A DNA stretch of 64,000 nt from G963667855 sp963667855 (GTDB lineage Bacteria; Planctomycetota; Phycisphaerae; UBA1845), in assembly GCA_963667855.2 (NCBI GenBank), contig CAXXKI010000013.1, forward strand, positions 248,001 to 312,000, in the 5' to 3' direction. This document shows, piece after piece, positions 1 to 8,629 of the stretch. The stretch's first letter is position 1. Each line of letters begins with the position of its first letter. Under the pieces are notes generated by a model. The model did no database searches. It was not told the origin of the DNA and saw only the letters and a list, made by a program, of their open reading frames with translations. A program made the position numbers and the translations under genes.

Positions 1-125
1 GCCTGTCTGACGGAGCCACGTTTGGCGTAAAAACAATTGTGGAAAAATTCCGCAACGAGTTGGAAGGTTACGTTGATTGTTCCCAGGCGGATTTGGCGGA
101 AACTGCTCCGCTGGCTGCCGGCTAA
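1..125 (+). CDS. nuoF: NADH-quinone oxidoreductase subunit F, C-terminal end (partial)
   Basis: An open frame enters from the left edge (codons counted from base 3) and ends with TAA at 123-125, giving the last 40 residues. The stretch LSDGATFGVKTIVEKFRNEL resembles the C-terminal helix of NuoF, the FMN- and NADH-binding subunit of complex I, and it directly precedes nuoG in the usual order. The flavin and NADH sites and the 4Fe-4S ligands lie outside the window. The assignment rests mainly on position and on this short tail. Confidence 0.75.
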   Translation, partial: LSDGATFGVKTIVEKFRNELEGYVDCSQADLAETAPLAAG

Positions 126-146
126 CTTGATTGGTTTATTGATCGT

Positions 147-1781
147 ATGCCCAGGATAACTATAGACGGCAACCAGATAGAATGTCGCGAAGGCATCTCC
201 GTTCTCCAGGCGGCTCTGGACGCGGGAATTGATGCGCCTCATTACTGTTATCACCCAGGGCTTTCCGTTGTCGCTTCCTGCCGTGTCTGCCTGATGGAGA
301 TGAAAGTTCCCAATCCGCGGACCGGCGAATCGGATTGGTTGCCGAAACTGGTTCCCTCTTGCCAGACCAAGGTTTCCGAGGGGATGGAGGTTCGATACAA
401 ATCCGCCAAAGTGGAAGAGGCTCGGAGCAAGGTACTTGAGTTTCTACTTATTGATCATCCACTGGATTGCCCGGTTTGCGACCAGGCCGGTGAATGCCTC
501 CTGCAGGATTACAGCCGCCGCTTCGGCTGTGCCACCAGCCGCATGGATGAGGATAAATTCGTCGATCCCAAGAAGAACATCGGCTCAAAGACCATGCTCT
601 ACCAGGATCGTTGCATTCAATGCACCCGTTGCGTCCGTTTTGCCAGGGAAATAGCAGGCACGGGCGAGCTTTGCGTGGTTAATCGCGGCCATAAGAACGA
701 GATAGACGTGTTCCCCGGTCAGCCGCTGGAAAACGAATTGCAGGGTAACGTCGTCGACCTCTGTCCGGTTGGTTCGATGCTGGATAAGGATTTCCTTTTC
801 GCCCAGCGGGTTTGGGAGCTTAAAGGAAACGATTCGATCTGTCCCGGTTGTGCCACAGGTTGTGCAATCCGTATCGATCAGAACAAAAACACGCTTTACC
901 GGGTAAAACCAAGATACAATCCCGGCGTTAACGACTGGTGGATCTGCGATACTGGTCGGTTTTATCACAAGGCCCTGAAGGACCGGTTGACCGCGACCAC
1001 GCTGAAAGGCGGCGATTCGGAAAGAACCATAGACGGGGACGAAGCGGGACGATTGATAGCTTACCGGCTTAAGGATACGGTGGCTGAACATGGTGCGGGC
1101 AAAATCGCGGTTGTCCTGTCTCCCTTCCTGGCCAACGAAGAGATCTACCTGCTGGTAAAGGCTGTACATAAGGTCGATCCCCAGGCGGTTTTTGCCCGCG
1201 GGCCGGTACCCACTGAAACTGAAGACCAGGTTTTCCCTATCGGATCAACAGGGGAGAAGGTCAAGTTCAGGATTCACAAGGATCGGTGTCCGAATCGCAG
1301 GGGCGTGGAACTTGTGCTCGGCAAACTCGGAGTGACTTCGGTACCCATGGGCGATTTGGTAAGCCGCATGCGGGAAGGGCGGTTCGCTACCGTATGGATC
1401 ACCGGTGGTTACCGGGCGAACTGGGCTGACGATGCCCTGGTTGCCGCCAGCGGTAACGTGGATTGGCTTTTAGTCCATGACCTTTTCCCCGGAAAGCTCA
1501 CGGAAAACGCCTTGCTGACCCTGGCAATGTGCAGCTTCGCCGAGCGGGAAGGTTCGTACATTAACGCTGACGACAAAATCCAGCCCTTTAACTGGGCTGT
1601 GCGTCCTCCAGATGGTTTTAAGAGGGAAGGGCAGCTTCTTCTGGACATCGCCCGGACGGTTAAAGCGGTCGAATACGAAGGACTATATAACGGTGAAAAA
1701 GTTCGCCGCCTGATGGCCGGCGAAATAAGCGAGTTTGAAAACGTGTGGACGCCTCCGTTGCCTCCACCGCATCAACATTAG
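147..1781 (+). CDS. nuoG: NADH-quinone oxidoreductase subunit G (iron-sulfur subunit)
   Basis: This is the electron-wire subunit of the complex I peripheral arm. Visible ligands, in order: C34, C45, C48 and C72 for the N-terminal 2Fe-2S cluster; H104, C108, C111 and C117 for the His-Cys3 4Fe-4S cluster; C156, C159, C162 and C206 for the next 4Fe-4S cluster; and C232, C235, C239 and C267 for the extra N7-type cluster at the start of the molybdopterin-oxidoreductase-like part. At 544 residues it is shorter than classic NuoG (about 780-900), so most of the C-terminal molybdopterin-like domain is missing or reduced. ATG at 147 follows nuoF by 21 bases. Family certain; the short form may be normal for the lineage. 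Confidence 0.95.
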   Translation: MPRITIDGNQIECREGISVLQAALDAGIDAPHYCYHPGLSVVASCRVCLMEMKVPNPRTGESDWLPKLVPSCQTKVSEGMEVRYKSAKVEEARSKVLEFLLIDHPLDCPVCDQAGECLLQDYSRRFGCATSRMDEDKFVDPKKNIGSKTMLYQDRCIQCTRCVRFAREIAGTGELCVVNRGHKNEIDVFPGQPLENELQGNVVDLCPVGSMLDKDFLFAQRVWELKGNDSICPGCATGCAIRIDQNKNTLYRVKPRYNPGVNDWWICDTGRFYHKALKDRLTATTLKGGDSERTIDGDEAGRLIAYRLKDTVAEHGAGKIAVVLSPFLANEEIYLLVKAVHKVDPQAVFARGPVPTETEDQVFPIGSTGEKVKFRIHKDRCPNRRGVELVLGKLGVTSVPMGDLVSRMREGRFATVWITGGYRANWADDALVAASGNVDWLLVHDLFPGKLTENALLTLAMCSFAEREGSYINADDKIQPFNWAVRPPDGFKREGQLLLDIARTVKAVEYEGLYNGEKVRRLMAGEISEFENVWTPPLPPPHQH

Positions 1782-1794
1782 AACGTTGAGTAGT

Positions 1795-3048
1795 ATGAAA
1801 GAGATTCTGGAATTTCTGCAAACTCAGTTGGTCTTCAGCACCGTGCTGGCCGTGGTGGTCGTCGTCGCCATTCTCGGTACGGTTGCCTACGCCATCTACT
1901 TCGAGCGGAAAATCTCCGCCTGGATTCAGGACCGCAGCGGACCAAACCGCGTCGGCTTCTTCGGCTTGTTCTGGAATTTCCACTTCTGGGGATTAGGGCA
2001 ACCAATGGCTGATGGTGCCAAGTTCCTTCTCAAAGAGGATATCATCCCCGACCACGTGGAAAAACCTCTGTTCGTTATCGCGCCGACGATCAGCCTCATA
2101 ATGGCCATGATCGGCTTTGCGGTTATACCCTGGGGCGGGCAGGTCGACATCCTGGGGAAGATATACGACGTCCAGGTGGCTAATCCCGATATTGGGTTAC
2201 TCTACCTGCTCGGCATCGGCTCCATGGGAATCTACGGGGTCGTACTCGGTGGCTGGGCCAGTAACAATAAATACTCCATGCTCGGTGGTATGCGTTCTGC
2301 CGCACAGATGATCAGTTACGAAATCCCCATGGGAATAGCCATTCTTGTGGTCGTTCTAACCTGCGGGCACCTTCGCCTGGAAGAGATTGTTACTTCCCAA
2401 CTGGGAACCGGTACTCCCTGGATGATAGTCAGGCATCCGCTGGCCGCCTTTATCTTTGTTGTCACCTTGTTCGCCGAAACCAACCGAACTCCGTTTGACC
2501 TCGGCGAGTCGGAGCAGGAACTGGTGGGCGGTTTCCATACTGAATACAGCTCGATGAAGTTCGCCATGTACTTCCTTGGCGAATACGCACACATGATCAC
2601 CGGCAGTGCTGTTTTTGCCGTTTTATTCCTGGGCGGTTGGGACGTTGTTCCCTTCATCACTATTCCCGGGTTCGCGTTTGAGGATACGGCTATCTGGGCC
2701 ATGCTGCTCAAGATGGCGGTGATGGCGTGTAAGATATTTGCCTTCCTCTTTTTCTTCATGTGGGTACGCTGGACTTTGCCCCGTCTTCGTTACGACCAGT
2801 TGATGCGCCTGGCCTGGAAGGGCTTGATACCCATGGCTTTGGGCTTGCTCCTCGTGGTCGTAGTCGGGCTTTACTTCGGTTTGCACGACAAGCTTTGGTT
2901 TACCCTTGTCGGTAACGCGATTGTGTTCGCCGGTTCGATGCTGGCCGCGGCGTCTTCCAGTAAGCCGATTACCGGTCGCCAGGATAACATGGCTCCCATT
3001 GAGCCATCGCGGAAATCGACCGACAGTGCATTGGGAGTTTCAGGATGA
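1795..3048 (+). CDS. nuoH: NADH-quinone oxidoreductase subunit H
   Basis: Membrane subunit at the junction of the peripheral and membrane arms of complex I, forming part of the quinone chamber. The protein (417 residues) has several hydrophobic helices and the family stretches ERKISAWIQDRSGPNRVG near the N terminus and FAETNRTPFDLGESEQELV in the quinone-site loop. I chose ATG at 1795, 14 bases after nuoG stops; an in-frame start at 1735 lies inside nuoG and would add a non-homologous tail. The C terminus is a little longer than usual. It overlaps nuoI by four bases (ATGA), which points to translational coupling. Confidence 0.96.
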   Translation: MKEILEFLQTQLVFSTVLAVVVVVAILGTVAYAIYFERKISAWIQDRSGPNRVGFFGLFWNFHFWGLGQPMADGAKFLLKEDIIPDHVEKPLFVIAPTISLIMAMIGFAVIPWGGQVDILGKIYDVQVANPDIGLLYLLGIGSMGIYGVVLGGWASNNKYSMLGGMRSAAQMISYEIPMGIAILVVVLTCGHLRLEEIVTSQLGTGTPWMIVRHPLAAFIFVVTLFAETNRTPFDLGESEQELVGGFHTEYSSMKFAMYFLGEYAHMITGSAVFAVLFLGGWDVVPFITIPGFAFEDTAIWAMLLKMAVMACKIFAFLFFFMWVRWTLPRLRYDQLMRLAWKGLIPMALGLLLVVVVGLYFGLHDKLWFTLVGNAIVFAGSMLAAASSSKPITGRQDNMAPIEPSRKSTDSALGVSG

Positions 3049-3611
3049 TAGAAGATAAGGACATCATCCAGATCAATGAACCAGAGCTTACCGCTGCGGA
3101 TAAGCTCTACTTCAGCCAGATTGCCAAGGGCATGCTGGTCACCCTTAAACATCTGCTGTTTAAGAAAAACCGTGCCCTGCAATACCCGGAGCAGAAACGT
3201 AAGCTCCGCGTTGAAAACTATCGCGGCGTGCATCGACTGAACCGGGACAAAAAGGGGAGAGAGGCGTGTGTGGCCTGCTTCATGTGTGCCACCGCCTGCC
3301 CGGCCGACTGCATTACCATTGTCGGCGAAGAGGCTCCCTGGGATGATCGCGAAAAGCGGCCGAAGTCTTTTGAGATAGACGAACTCCGCTGCATCTACTG
3401 CGGTATGTGCGAAGAAGCCTGCCCGGTCGATGCGATTGAGTTGACCCAGATTTACGAGACGGTGGGCAATTCACGCGAAGAGATGATTTACGACAAAGAG
3501 AAGTTACTCGAAATATACGACAGGACTTGCCAGGAGAAACCTCGCAAGGATCCAAAAATAACCGGATACGATTATACCGGGCCGGCAAAACCCGGTGAGG
3601 CGAAGGAGTAA
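3045..3611 (+). CDS. nuoI: NADH-quinone oxidoreductase subunit I (2x 4Fe-4S)
   Basis: Ferredoxin-like subunit carrying clusters N6a and N6b, which pass electrons towards the last cluster before quinone. Two full CxxCxxCxxxCP motifs are present: C75, C78, C81, C85 and C116, C119, C122, C126. The start overlaps the nuoH stop as ATGA. Length (188 residues) is normal for the family. The first motif reads CVACFMCATACPADC rather than the common CIGCKLC, but all ligands are in place. Confidence 0.96.
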   Translation: MIEDKDIIQINEPELTAADKLYFSQIAKGMLVTLKHLLFKKNRALQYPEQKRKLRVENYRGVHRLNRDKKGREACVACFMCATACPADCITIVGEEAPWDDREKRPKSFEIDELRCIYCGMCEEACPVDAIELTQIYETVGNSREEMIYDKEKLLEIYDRTCQEKPRKDPKITGYDYTGPAKPGEAKE

Positions 3612-3613
3612 TT

Positions 3614-4426
3614 GTGACACCCGCTCTCTCGTACATGCTCTATATACTGTTCGTTCTCGGTGGTATCGGTCTGTTTTTGGCCATGCCGAGGGCGCAAGGT
3701 TCGAAAACCAAAACCGGATTCGCTCTCGGTTTGCTTGCCATTTTCGGGCTATTGGTTTTTGTCTGCTCCCATAAGCTGATTCCCCATAGCCACAATATTG
3801 CTTTCTACTTCGCCGCGGGGGTGGCCATCCTCGCCGCCGGGCGAGCGGTCAGCCATCCGGTACCGGTATACAGCGCGGTTTACTTCGGATTGGTTATTCT
3901 CAGTGTGGCTATTCTGCTTGTCATACACCAGGCGGAGTTCCTGGGAATTGCCCTGGTTATAATTTACGCCGGTGCCATCCTGGTGGTTTACGCGTTTGTG
4001 ATCATGCTCGCCCAGCAGAAGGGGAAGACGGCCGCCGACACTCGCGCCCGCGAGCCGTTCCGGGCTATCGCCGTATCTTTTGTGTTGATGGGAGCTGTTG
4101 CCGGTCAGTTCACCAGGCTATCCGAATTGCCGGATGCTCAAGGCAACAGAATATCGGTTGCTACTGCTGCGGACATGGCAGCCGAGACGACAAGCGAAGA
4201 CGGTGCTCCTCTGGCTACCAGGAAAATCAAAACGGATAACACGCTCAAGGTTGGGCGTTTGATGTTTGGTAAATACGTCGTGGTTGTTGAGTTGGCAGGA
4301 CTGCTGCTTTTAGTGGCAATGATAGGGGCGATTGCCGTTGCTCGAAAACGCGTGCCCCTCGACGATGCCAGCCTGCAGCGAACTACGCCTCTTGGACAGA
4401 TTGGCCGGGAGGTGCCTCCGAATTAA
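3614..4426 (+). CDS. nuoJ: NADH-quinone oxidoreductase subunit J
   Basis: Small membrane subunit (ND6-like) of the complex I membrane arm. Several transmembrane helices and the stretch VIIYAGAILVVYAFVIM, the pi-bulge helix of NuoJ, are visible. The start is GTG at 3614, two bases after nuoI stops, with GAAGGAG upstream inside the nuoI end. At 270 residues it is longer than E. coli NuoJ (184). A hydrophilic loop rich in Ala/Glu/Asp (about residues 170-210) before the last helix accounts for much of this. Confidence 0.94.
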   Translation: MTPALSYMLYILFVLGGIGLFLAMPRAQGSKTKTGFALGLLAIFGLLVFVCSHKLIPHSHNIAFYFAAGVAILAAGRAVSHPVPVYSAVYFGLVILSVAILLVIHQAEFLGIALVIIYAGAILVVYAFVIMLAQQKGKTAADTRAREPFRAIAVSFVLMGAVAGQFTRLSELPDAQGNRISVATAADMAAETTSEDGAPLATRKIKTDNTLKVGRLMFGKYVVVVELAGLLLLVAMIGAIAVARKRVPLDDASLQRTTPLGQIGREVPPN

Positions 4427-4447
4427 ACGGGAGGTTTAGGAAAACTG

Positions 4448-4750
4448 ATGCCTGAATTTGGTGCATACATAATCGTTGGCGCAGTACTCTTTGCCATTGG
4501 CATGGTGGGATTCCTCTCCCGCAGGAACCTGATAATCATGTTCCTTTCCACGGAGATTATGCTCCAGGGAGTACTGCTGAACCTGGTTGCTTTTTCCGGG
4601 CTGCATAAACATCTTGATGGGCAGACCTTTGGCTTGTTCATCCTGGTGGTAGCCGCCGTGGAAGCGGGGCTAGGGCTCGGACTGGTCGTATTGCTATACA
4701 GACGCAGAGGTACTCTGGACGCCGAAGTGTGGGCGACGATGAACGGATAG
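4448..4750 (+). CDS. nuoK: NADH-quinone oxidoreductase subunit K
   Basis: Three-helix membrane subunit of complex I (ND4L-like), 100 residues as usual. The conserved membrane glutamates are present in the stretches STEIMLQGVLLNLVAF and FILVVAAVEAGLGLGLV. ATG at 4448 is preceded by AGGAAAACTG. It lies between nuoJ and nuoL in canonical order. Confidence 0.95.
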   Translation: MPEFGAYIIVGAVLFAIGMVGFLSRRNLIIMFLSTEIMLQGVLLNLVAFSGLHKHLDGQTFGLFILVVAAVEAGLGLGLVVLLYRRRGTLDAEVWATMNG

Positions 4751-4751
4751 C

Positions 4752-6872
4752 ATGAACGAATCATTACTGACAACTTTGGGAATACTCATTCTGCTGCTGC
4801 CTGCGGGCGGGGCGGCCATCGCCGGTGCCTTTGGTTCCCGCTGGTTAAAGGGTAGTACGCATTGGCCGGTCATCCTCGGTGTTGGTGGGGCAGCCGCAGC
4901 TTCCATATGTCTGCTTAAAAACGTATTCGGCGCTCCGGCAGGGGCAGAGGCTATTCATCCGGTTATTTACGAATGGATCAGCGCCGCCGGTGGAAGCTGG
5001 TTCAACGTAGAGTTCTGGATCGACCCCTTGACCGCTGTGATGCTGGTTACGGTTACGTTCATCTCGCTGCTGGTGGTTATCTATTCCCGCGATTACATGC
5101 GTCACCACGATCATCCCGAACGTGGTTACGAGCGGTTCTTCTCCTTTCTGGCAATCTTTGTTTTCGCCATGTCCGCTCTTGTGCTCGGCGGCAACTTCGT
5201 TCTGCTCTATCTCGGTTGGGAGGCGGTTGGTCTTTGCAGCTACCTGCTGATCGGTTTCTATTACGAAAAGCCGTCTGCGGCAGATGCGGCTAAAAAGGCG
5301 TTTCTGGTTAACCGAATCGGTGACTTCGGTTTCGGGATCGGAATCTTCCTCATCTACCTCACCTTCGGGCAGTTGGATTATCACTCGGTATTTGAAGCTG
5401 CTCGGGCGGCAATCGACGGCAACGTAGATGGAGTCGCCGCTGCATTGAACCTCACCCGCGAAGCGGCCGCCACTGCTTCATCTGTGATTACAGATCGCTT
5501 GCCGATTATCGCTCTGCTCCTTCTTTGTGGTGCGGTTGGTAAGAGTGCCCAATTGCCGCTGTACGTCTGGCTTCCGGACGCGATGGAAGGCCCGTCACCG
5601 GTCTCCGCTCTGATTCACGCGGCCACCATGGTCACCGCTGGTGTTTACATGATGGTTCGCTGCGGCGTGATCTTCACTGCGTCGCCGGCCGTGATGATGG
5701 TTGTGGCAATTCTTGGGGCAGCTACCGCGATCTTTGCGGCTACCATTGCTCTCACCCAGAATGACATGAAACGTATCCTGGCTTATTCCACTATAAGCCA
5801 GTTGGGATATATGTTCCTTGGAGTGGGAGTTTACGCGGCCAGCTCGGCTGTCTTCCACCTGTTTACCCATGCTTTTTTCAAGGCTCTGCTCTTCCTCGGA
5901 GCGGGCAGCGTCATGCACGCCATGGGCGGAATAATCGACGTTCGCCGGTTTGGTGGTTTGCGAAAAATCCTGCCGGTTACGTTCATAACCATGCTGGTGG
6001 GGTCGGCCGCGTTGGCCGGCTTCCCGCTTTTCTCCGGATTCTGGAGCAAGGATGAAATCGTCCACCACGCTTTCATGCAGCACCCGCTGTTGGGTATTGT
6101 CGGGCTGGTAACCGCTGCTTTGACTGCGTTTTATACTTTCCGCATGGTTTTCCTCGCCTTCTTCGGCCAGGAACGAGTACCGGACGGTGTCGTCGCTCAC
6201 GAGTCGGGCAAGTGGATGCTTGTACCGCTTCTGGTTTTGGCAATCGGTGCCTGCGGTGCAGGCTATGTCGGTGTGCACGTGGAATCGGGCGGATTCGTCG
6301 GCTTCCTTGCTCCCGAAGAGGGTGCTCCGGGGCCGGCAACTACTCCGCTACATAAATTCCTGCAGCCGGTGAACGAGCCGTTTGCTCTTGCTCATGATCA
6401 CGGCCACGGTCACGAAATGGTGTCCGGCGCAGAACACGGGGAAGTTGCCCACGCCCAGGCGGCAGAAGTTTCTCACGGCTTTATCGCCTCGGTTATCCAT
6501 CACAAGCTGATGTACATCTCCGGGCTGATTGCGATTTTAGGTATAGTGGCCGCCTACGTCTGTTACGTTCGTCGGCCTTGGATTCCCCAACTGGTGCAAT
6601 CGACCTTCAGCCGTATCCACAAGGTGCTTTACAACAAGTACTACGTGGATGAGGTCTACGACGCGACCGTGGTCAAGCCGCTCCGCACGAGCGGGAAGGT
6701 TTGCTTCGGCATCGATCAGTTCGTAATCGACGGCATCATCTGGGTGATAACCGCGGTGCCGCAGTTGATAGGTTATTTCAGTCGTACGCTGCAGACCGGA
6801 GCTTTACAGGGTTACGCCCTGACCATGGCCGCTGGTGCGGCGATTATCGTTGTATGGGCTCTATTGGTTTGA
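4752..6872 (+). CDS. nuoL: NADH-quinone oxidoreductase subunit L (antiporter-like)
   Basis: Large antiporter-like proton-pumping subunit at the far end of the membrane arm (ND5-like), 706 residues. The core motif LYVWLPDAMEGPSPVSALIHAATMVTAGVYM and the lateral-helix region near the C terminus are visible. The start is ATG, one base after the nuoK stop. Around residues 545-580 there is a His-rich hydrophilic loop containing HDHGHGHEM and further His residues up to the next helix, in the variable connection before the long amphipathic helix. Whether that loop binds metal is unknown. Confidence 0.96.
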   Translation: MNESLLTTLGILILLLPAGGAAIAGAFGSRWLKGSTHWPVILGVGGAAAASICLLKNVFGAPAGAEAIHPVIYEWISAAGGSWFNVEFWIDPLTAVMLVTVTFISLLVVIYSRDYMRHHDHPERGYERFFSFLAIFVFAMSALVLGGNFVLLYLGWEAVGLCSYLLIGFYYEKPSAADAAKKAFLVNRIGDFGFGIGIFLIYLTFGQLDYHSVFEAARAAIDGNVDGVAAALNLTREAAATASSVITDRLPIIALLLLCGAVGKSAQLPLYVWLPDAMEGPSPVSALIHAATMVTAGVYMMVRCGVIFTASPAVMMVVAILGAATAIFAATIALTQNDMKRILAYSTISQLGYMFLGVGVYAASSAVFHLFTHAFFKALLFLGAGSVMHAMGGIIDVRRFGGLRKILPVTFITMLVGSAALAGFPLFSGFWSKDEIVHHAFMQHPLLGIVGLVTAALTAFYTFRMVFLAFFGQERVPDGVVAHESGKWMLVPLLVLAIGACGAGYVGVHVESGGFVGFLAPEEGAPGPATTPLHKFLQPVNEPFALAHDHGHGHEMVSGAEHGEVAHAQAAEVSHGFIASVIHHKLMYISGLIAILGIVAAYVCYVRRPWIPQLVQSTFSRIHKVLYNKYYVDEVYDATVVKPLRTSGKVCFGIDQFVIDGIIWVITAVPQLIGYFSRTLQTGALQGYALTMAAGAAIIVVWALLV

Positions 6873-6898
6873 CGGTATTTAAATAAAAGGACGCTGTC

Positions 6899-8629
6899 TT
6901 GCCTGACGCAATACAAAATTTCATTCGCGAGTGGATTTTAACCGCGATCATTTTCCTGCCGGTACTCGGGGCGGTGTTGCTGCTGCTCGTCGACGGCAAG
7001 CGGGTAAAGCAAATCCGTAACGCGGCCATGCTCTGGTCGATTGTGACCTTGCTGCTCACTGTCTGGGCGGTTGGTTTGTACCACCAGGCTCCCGATCCGC
7101 AACTTGGCTCTGACGTCTCAGCCCGCTTCACCCTGGAAAAAAGCATAGGCTGGATTACCTCTGGTGACGTGGTTGACATTAAATACCACGTCGGGGTAGA
7201 TGGCATAAGTATCTGGCTATTGGTCTTAACCGTATTCCTCATGCCTCTTTCCATCTGGAGCAGCTTTACGGCCGTTACCGAAAGGGTGAAGGAATACTAT
7301 ATTCTCCTGCTGCTTCTGGAAGCAGGCATGCTGGGCGTGTTCTGCGCCATGGACCTGTTGCTGTTTTACGCGTTCTTCGAGTTTACGCTCGTGCCCCTGT
7401 TTTTCCTTATCGGTATCTGGGGCGGACCTCAGAAGGCTAAGGCAGCCAACAAGTTCTTCCTCTTCACGGTGGCCGGTAGTGTGCTTACTTTTGCCGGTGT
7501 CCTTTTCATGGCCTATTGCCACTACGCCGCGAATGGTGTTTTCTCCATGGACATCCAGACGCTGACCGCGTTTGGCCAGTCCAGCGGATTGCCCGCGAAC
7601 CTGCAGTGGTGGTTGTTCCTTGCTCTGGCGGCGGGGTTCGCGGTTAAGGTTCCCTTGTTCCCGGTACATACGTGGTTGCCGCTTGCTCACACCGAAGCCC
7701 CGACGGCCGGTAGTGTCATCCTTGCCGGTGTGCTGCTCAAGCTGGGAACCTATGGCTTCTGCCGTCTTTCACTACCCATGCTGCCCGAGGGCGTTGTAGC
7801 GTTTGCTCCTTTTATGGCCGTGCTCGCGATTTGCGGAATTATCTACGGAGCACTCGCCGCCTGGGTGCAGGACGACGTTAAAAAACTCGTTGCTTATTCC
7901 TCGGTATCCCACATGGGATTTTGCATGCTGGGGCTTTTCAGCCTGAAGATGGCCGGGGTCACCGGCTCCGTCATTTACATGATCAACCACGGGTTGGCCA
8001 CTGGAGCCCTGTTCCTTGTCGTCGGTATGATCTACGAGCGATACCACACTCGTGACATCAATAAAATCGGTGGACTAGCCCGGCAGATGCCCTGGATGGC
8101 GTTTTTCCTGATCGTGTTTACGCTTAGCAGTATAGGCTTGCCTGGTCTCAACGGCTTTATTGGCGAGTTCCTGGTTCTTGTGGGTACTGCCGCCTCGTCA
8201 GCATCGCTGGACGGCTTCAAGCCAGGTCCCCTGGGATTGGCTTACGCCATACCGGCTGCTTCGGGTATCGTGCTCGGCGCAATCTACATGCTCTGGATGT
8301 GTCGCAAGGTGCTCTTTGGACCTCTGGTCGAACCGCCGCATACTCCGGACACCTCGGCCGGCTTGACTCAGGACCTGACTAAACGGGAGATCGGAATTCT
8401 CGCTCCCATCGCGATAGTCTGCGTGCTGATCGGCGTTTACCCAAAACCGCTGATCAGTTCCATGCAGCCGGCGATTGAGGCGAACATCCTCATGGCTCAG
8501 GCAATGCCCCAGGCCATCGACGAAGAGGAAACCGCCTACGCGGCCGCAAGTGTATTTACTGTTGGACCCAAAGTAGCTGGTAATACCAGCGATGACGTAA
8601 AAGGTGAGGACGTAACGAATGGATCTTAG
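6899..8629 (+). CDS. nuoM: NADH-quinone oxidoreductase subunit M (antiporter-like)
   Basis: Second antiporter-like subunit (ND4-like), 576 residues with about 14 hydrophobic helices. Family stretches include FFEFTLVPLFFLIGIWGG and VKVPLFPVHTWLPLAHTEAP, which hold the conserved pumping Glu and Lys residues. The start taken is TTG at 6899 with AAAAGGA about eight bases upstream; no ATG fits better at the N terminus. The C-terminal tail after the last helix is hydrophilic. It overlaps nuoN by 11 bases. Confidence 0.95.
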   Translation: MPDAIQNFIREWILTAIIFLPVLGAVLLLLVDGKRVKQIRNAAMLWSIVTLLLTVWAVGLYHQAPDPQLGSDVSARFTLEKSIGWITSGDVVDIKYHVGVDGISIWLLVLTVFLMPLSIWSSFTAVTERVKEYYILLLLLEAGMLGVFCAMDLLLFYAFFEFTLVPLFFLIGIWGGPQKAKAANKFFLFTVAGSVLTFAGVLFMAYCHYAANGVFSMDIQTLTAFGQSSGLPANLQWWLFLALAAGFAVKVPLFPVHTWLPLAHTEAPTAGSVILAGVLLKLGTYGFCRLSLPMLPEGVVAFAPFMAVLAICGIIYGALAAWVQDDVKKLVAYSSVSHMGFCMLGLFSLKMAGVTGSVIYMINHGLATGALFLVVGMIYERYHTRDINKIGGLARQMPWMAFFLIVFTLSSIGLPGLNGFIGEFLVLVGTAASSASLDGFKPGPLGLAYAIPAASGIVLGAIYMLWMCRKVLFGPLVEPPHTPDTSAGLTQDLTKREIGILAPIAIVCVLIGVYPKPLISSMQPAIEANILMAQAMPQAIDEEETAYAAASVFTVGPKVAGNTSDDVKGEDVTNGS

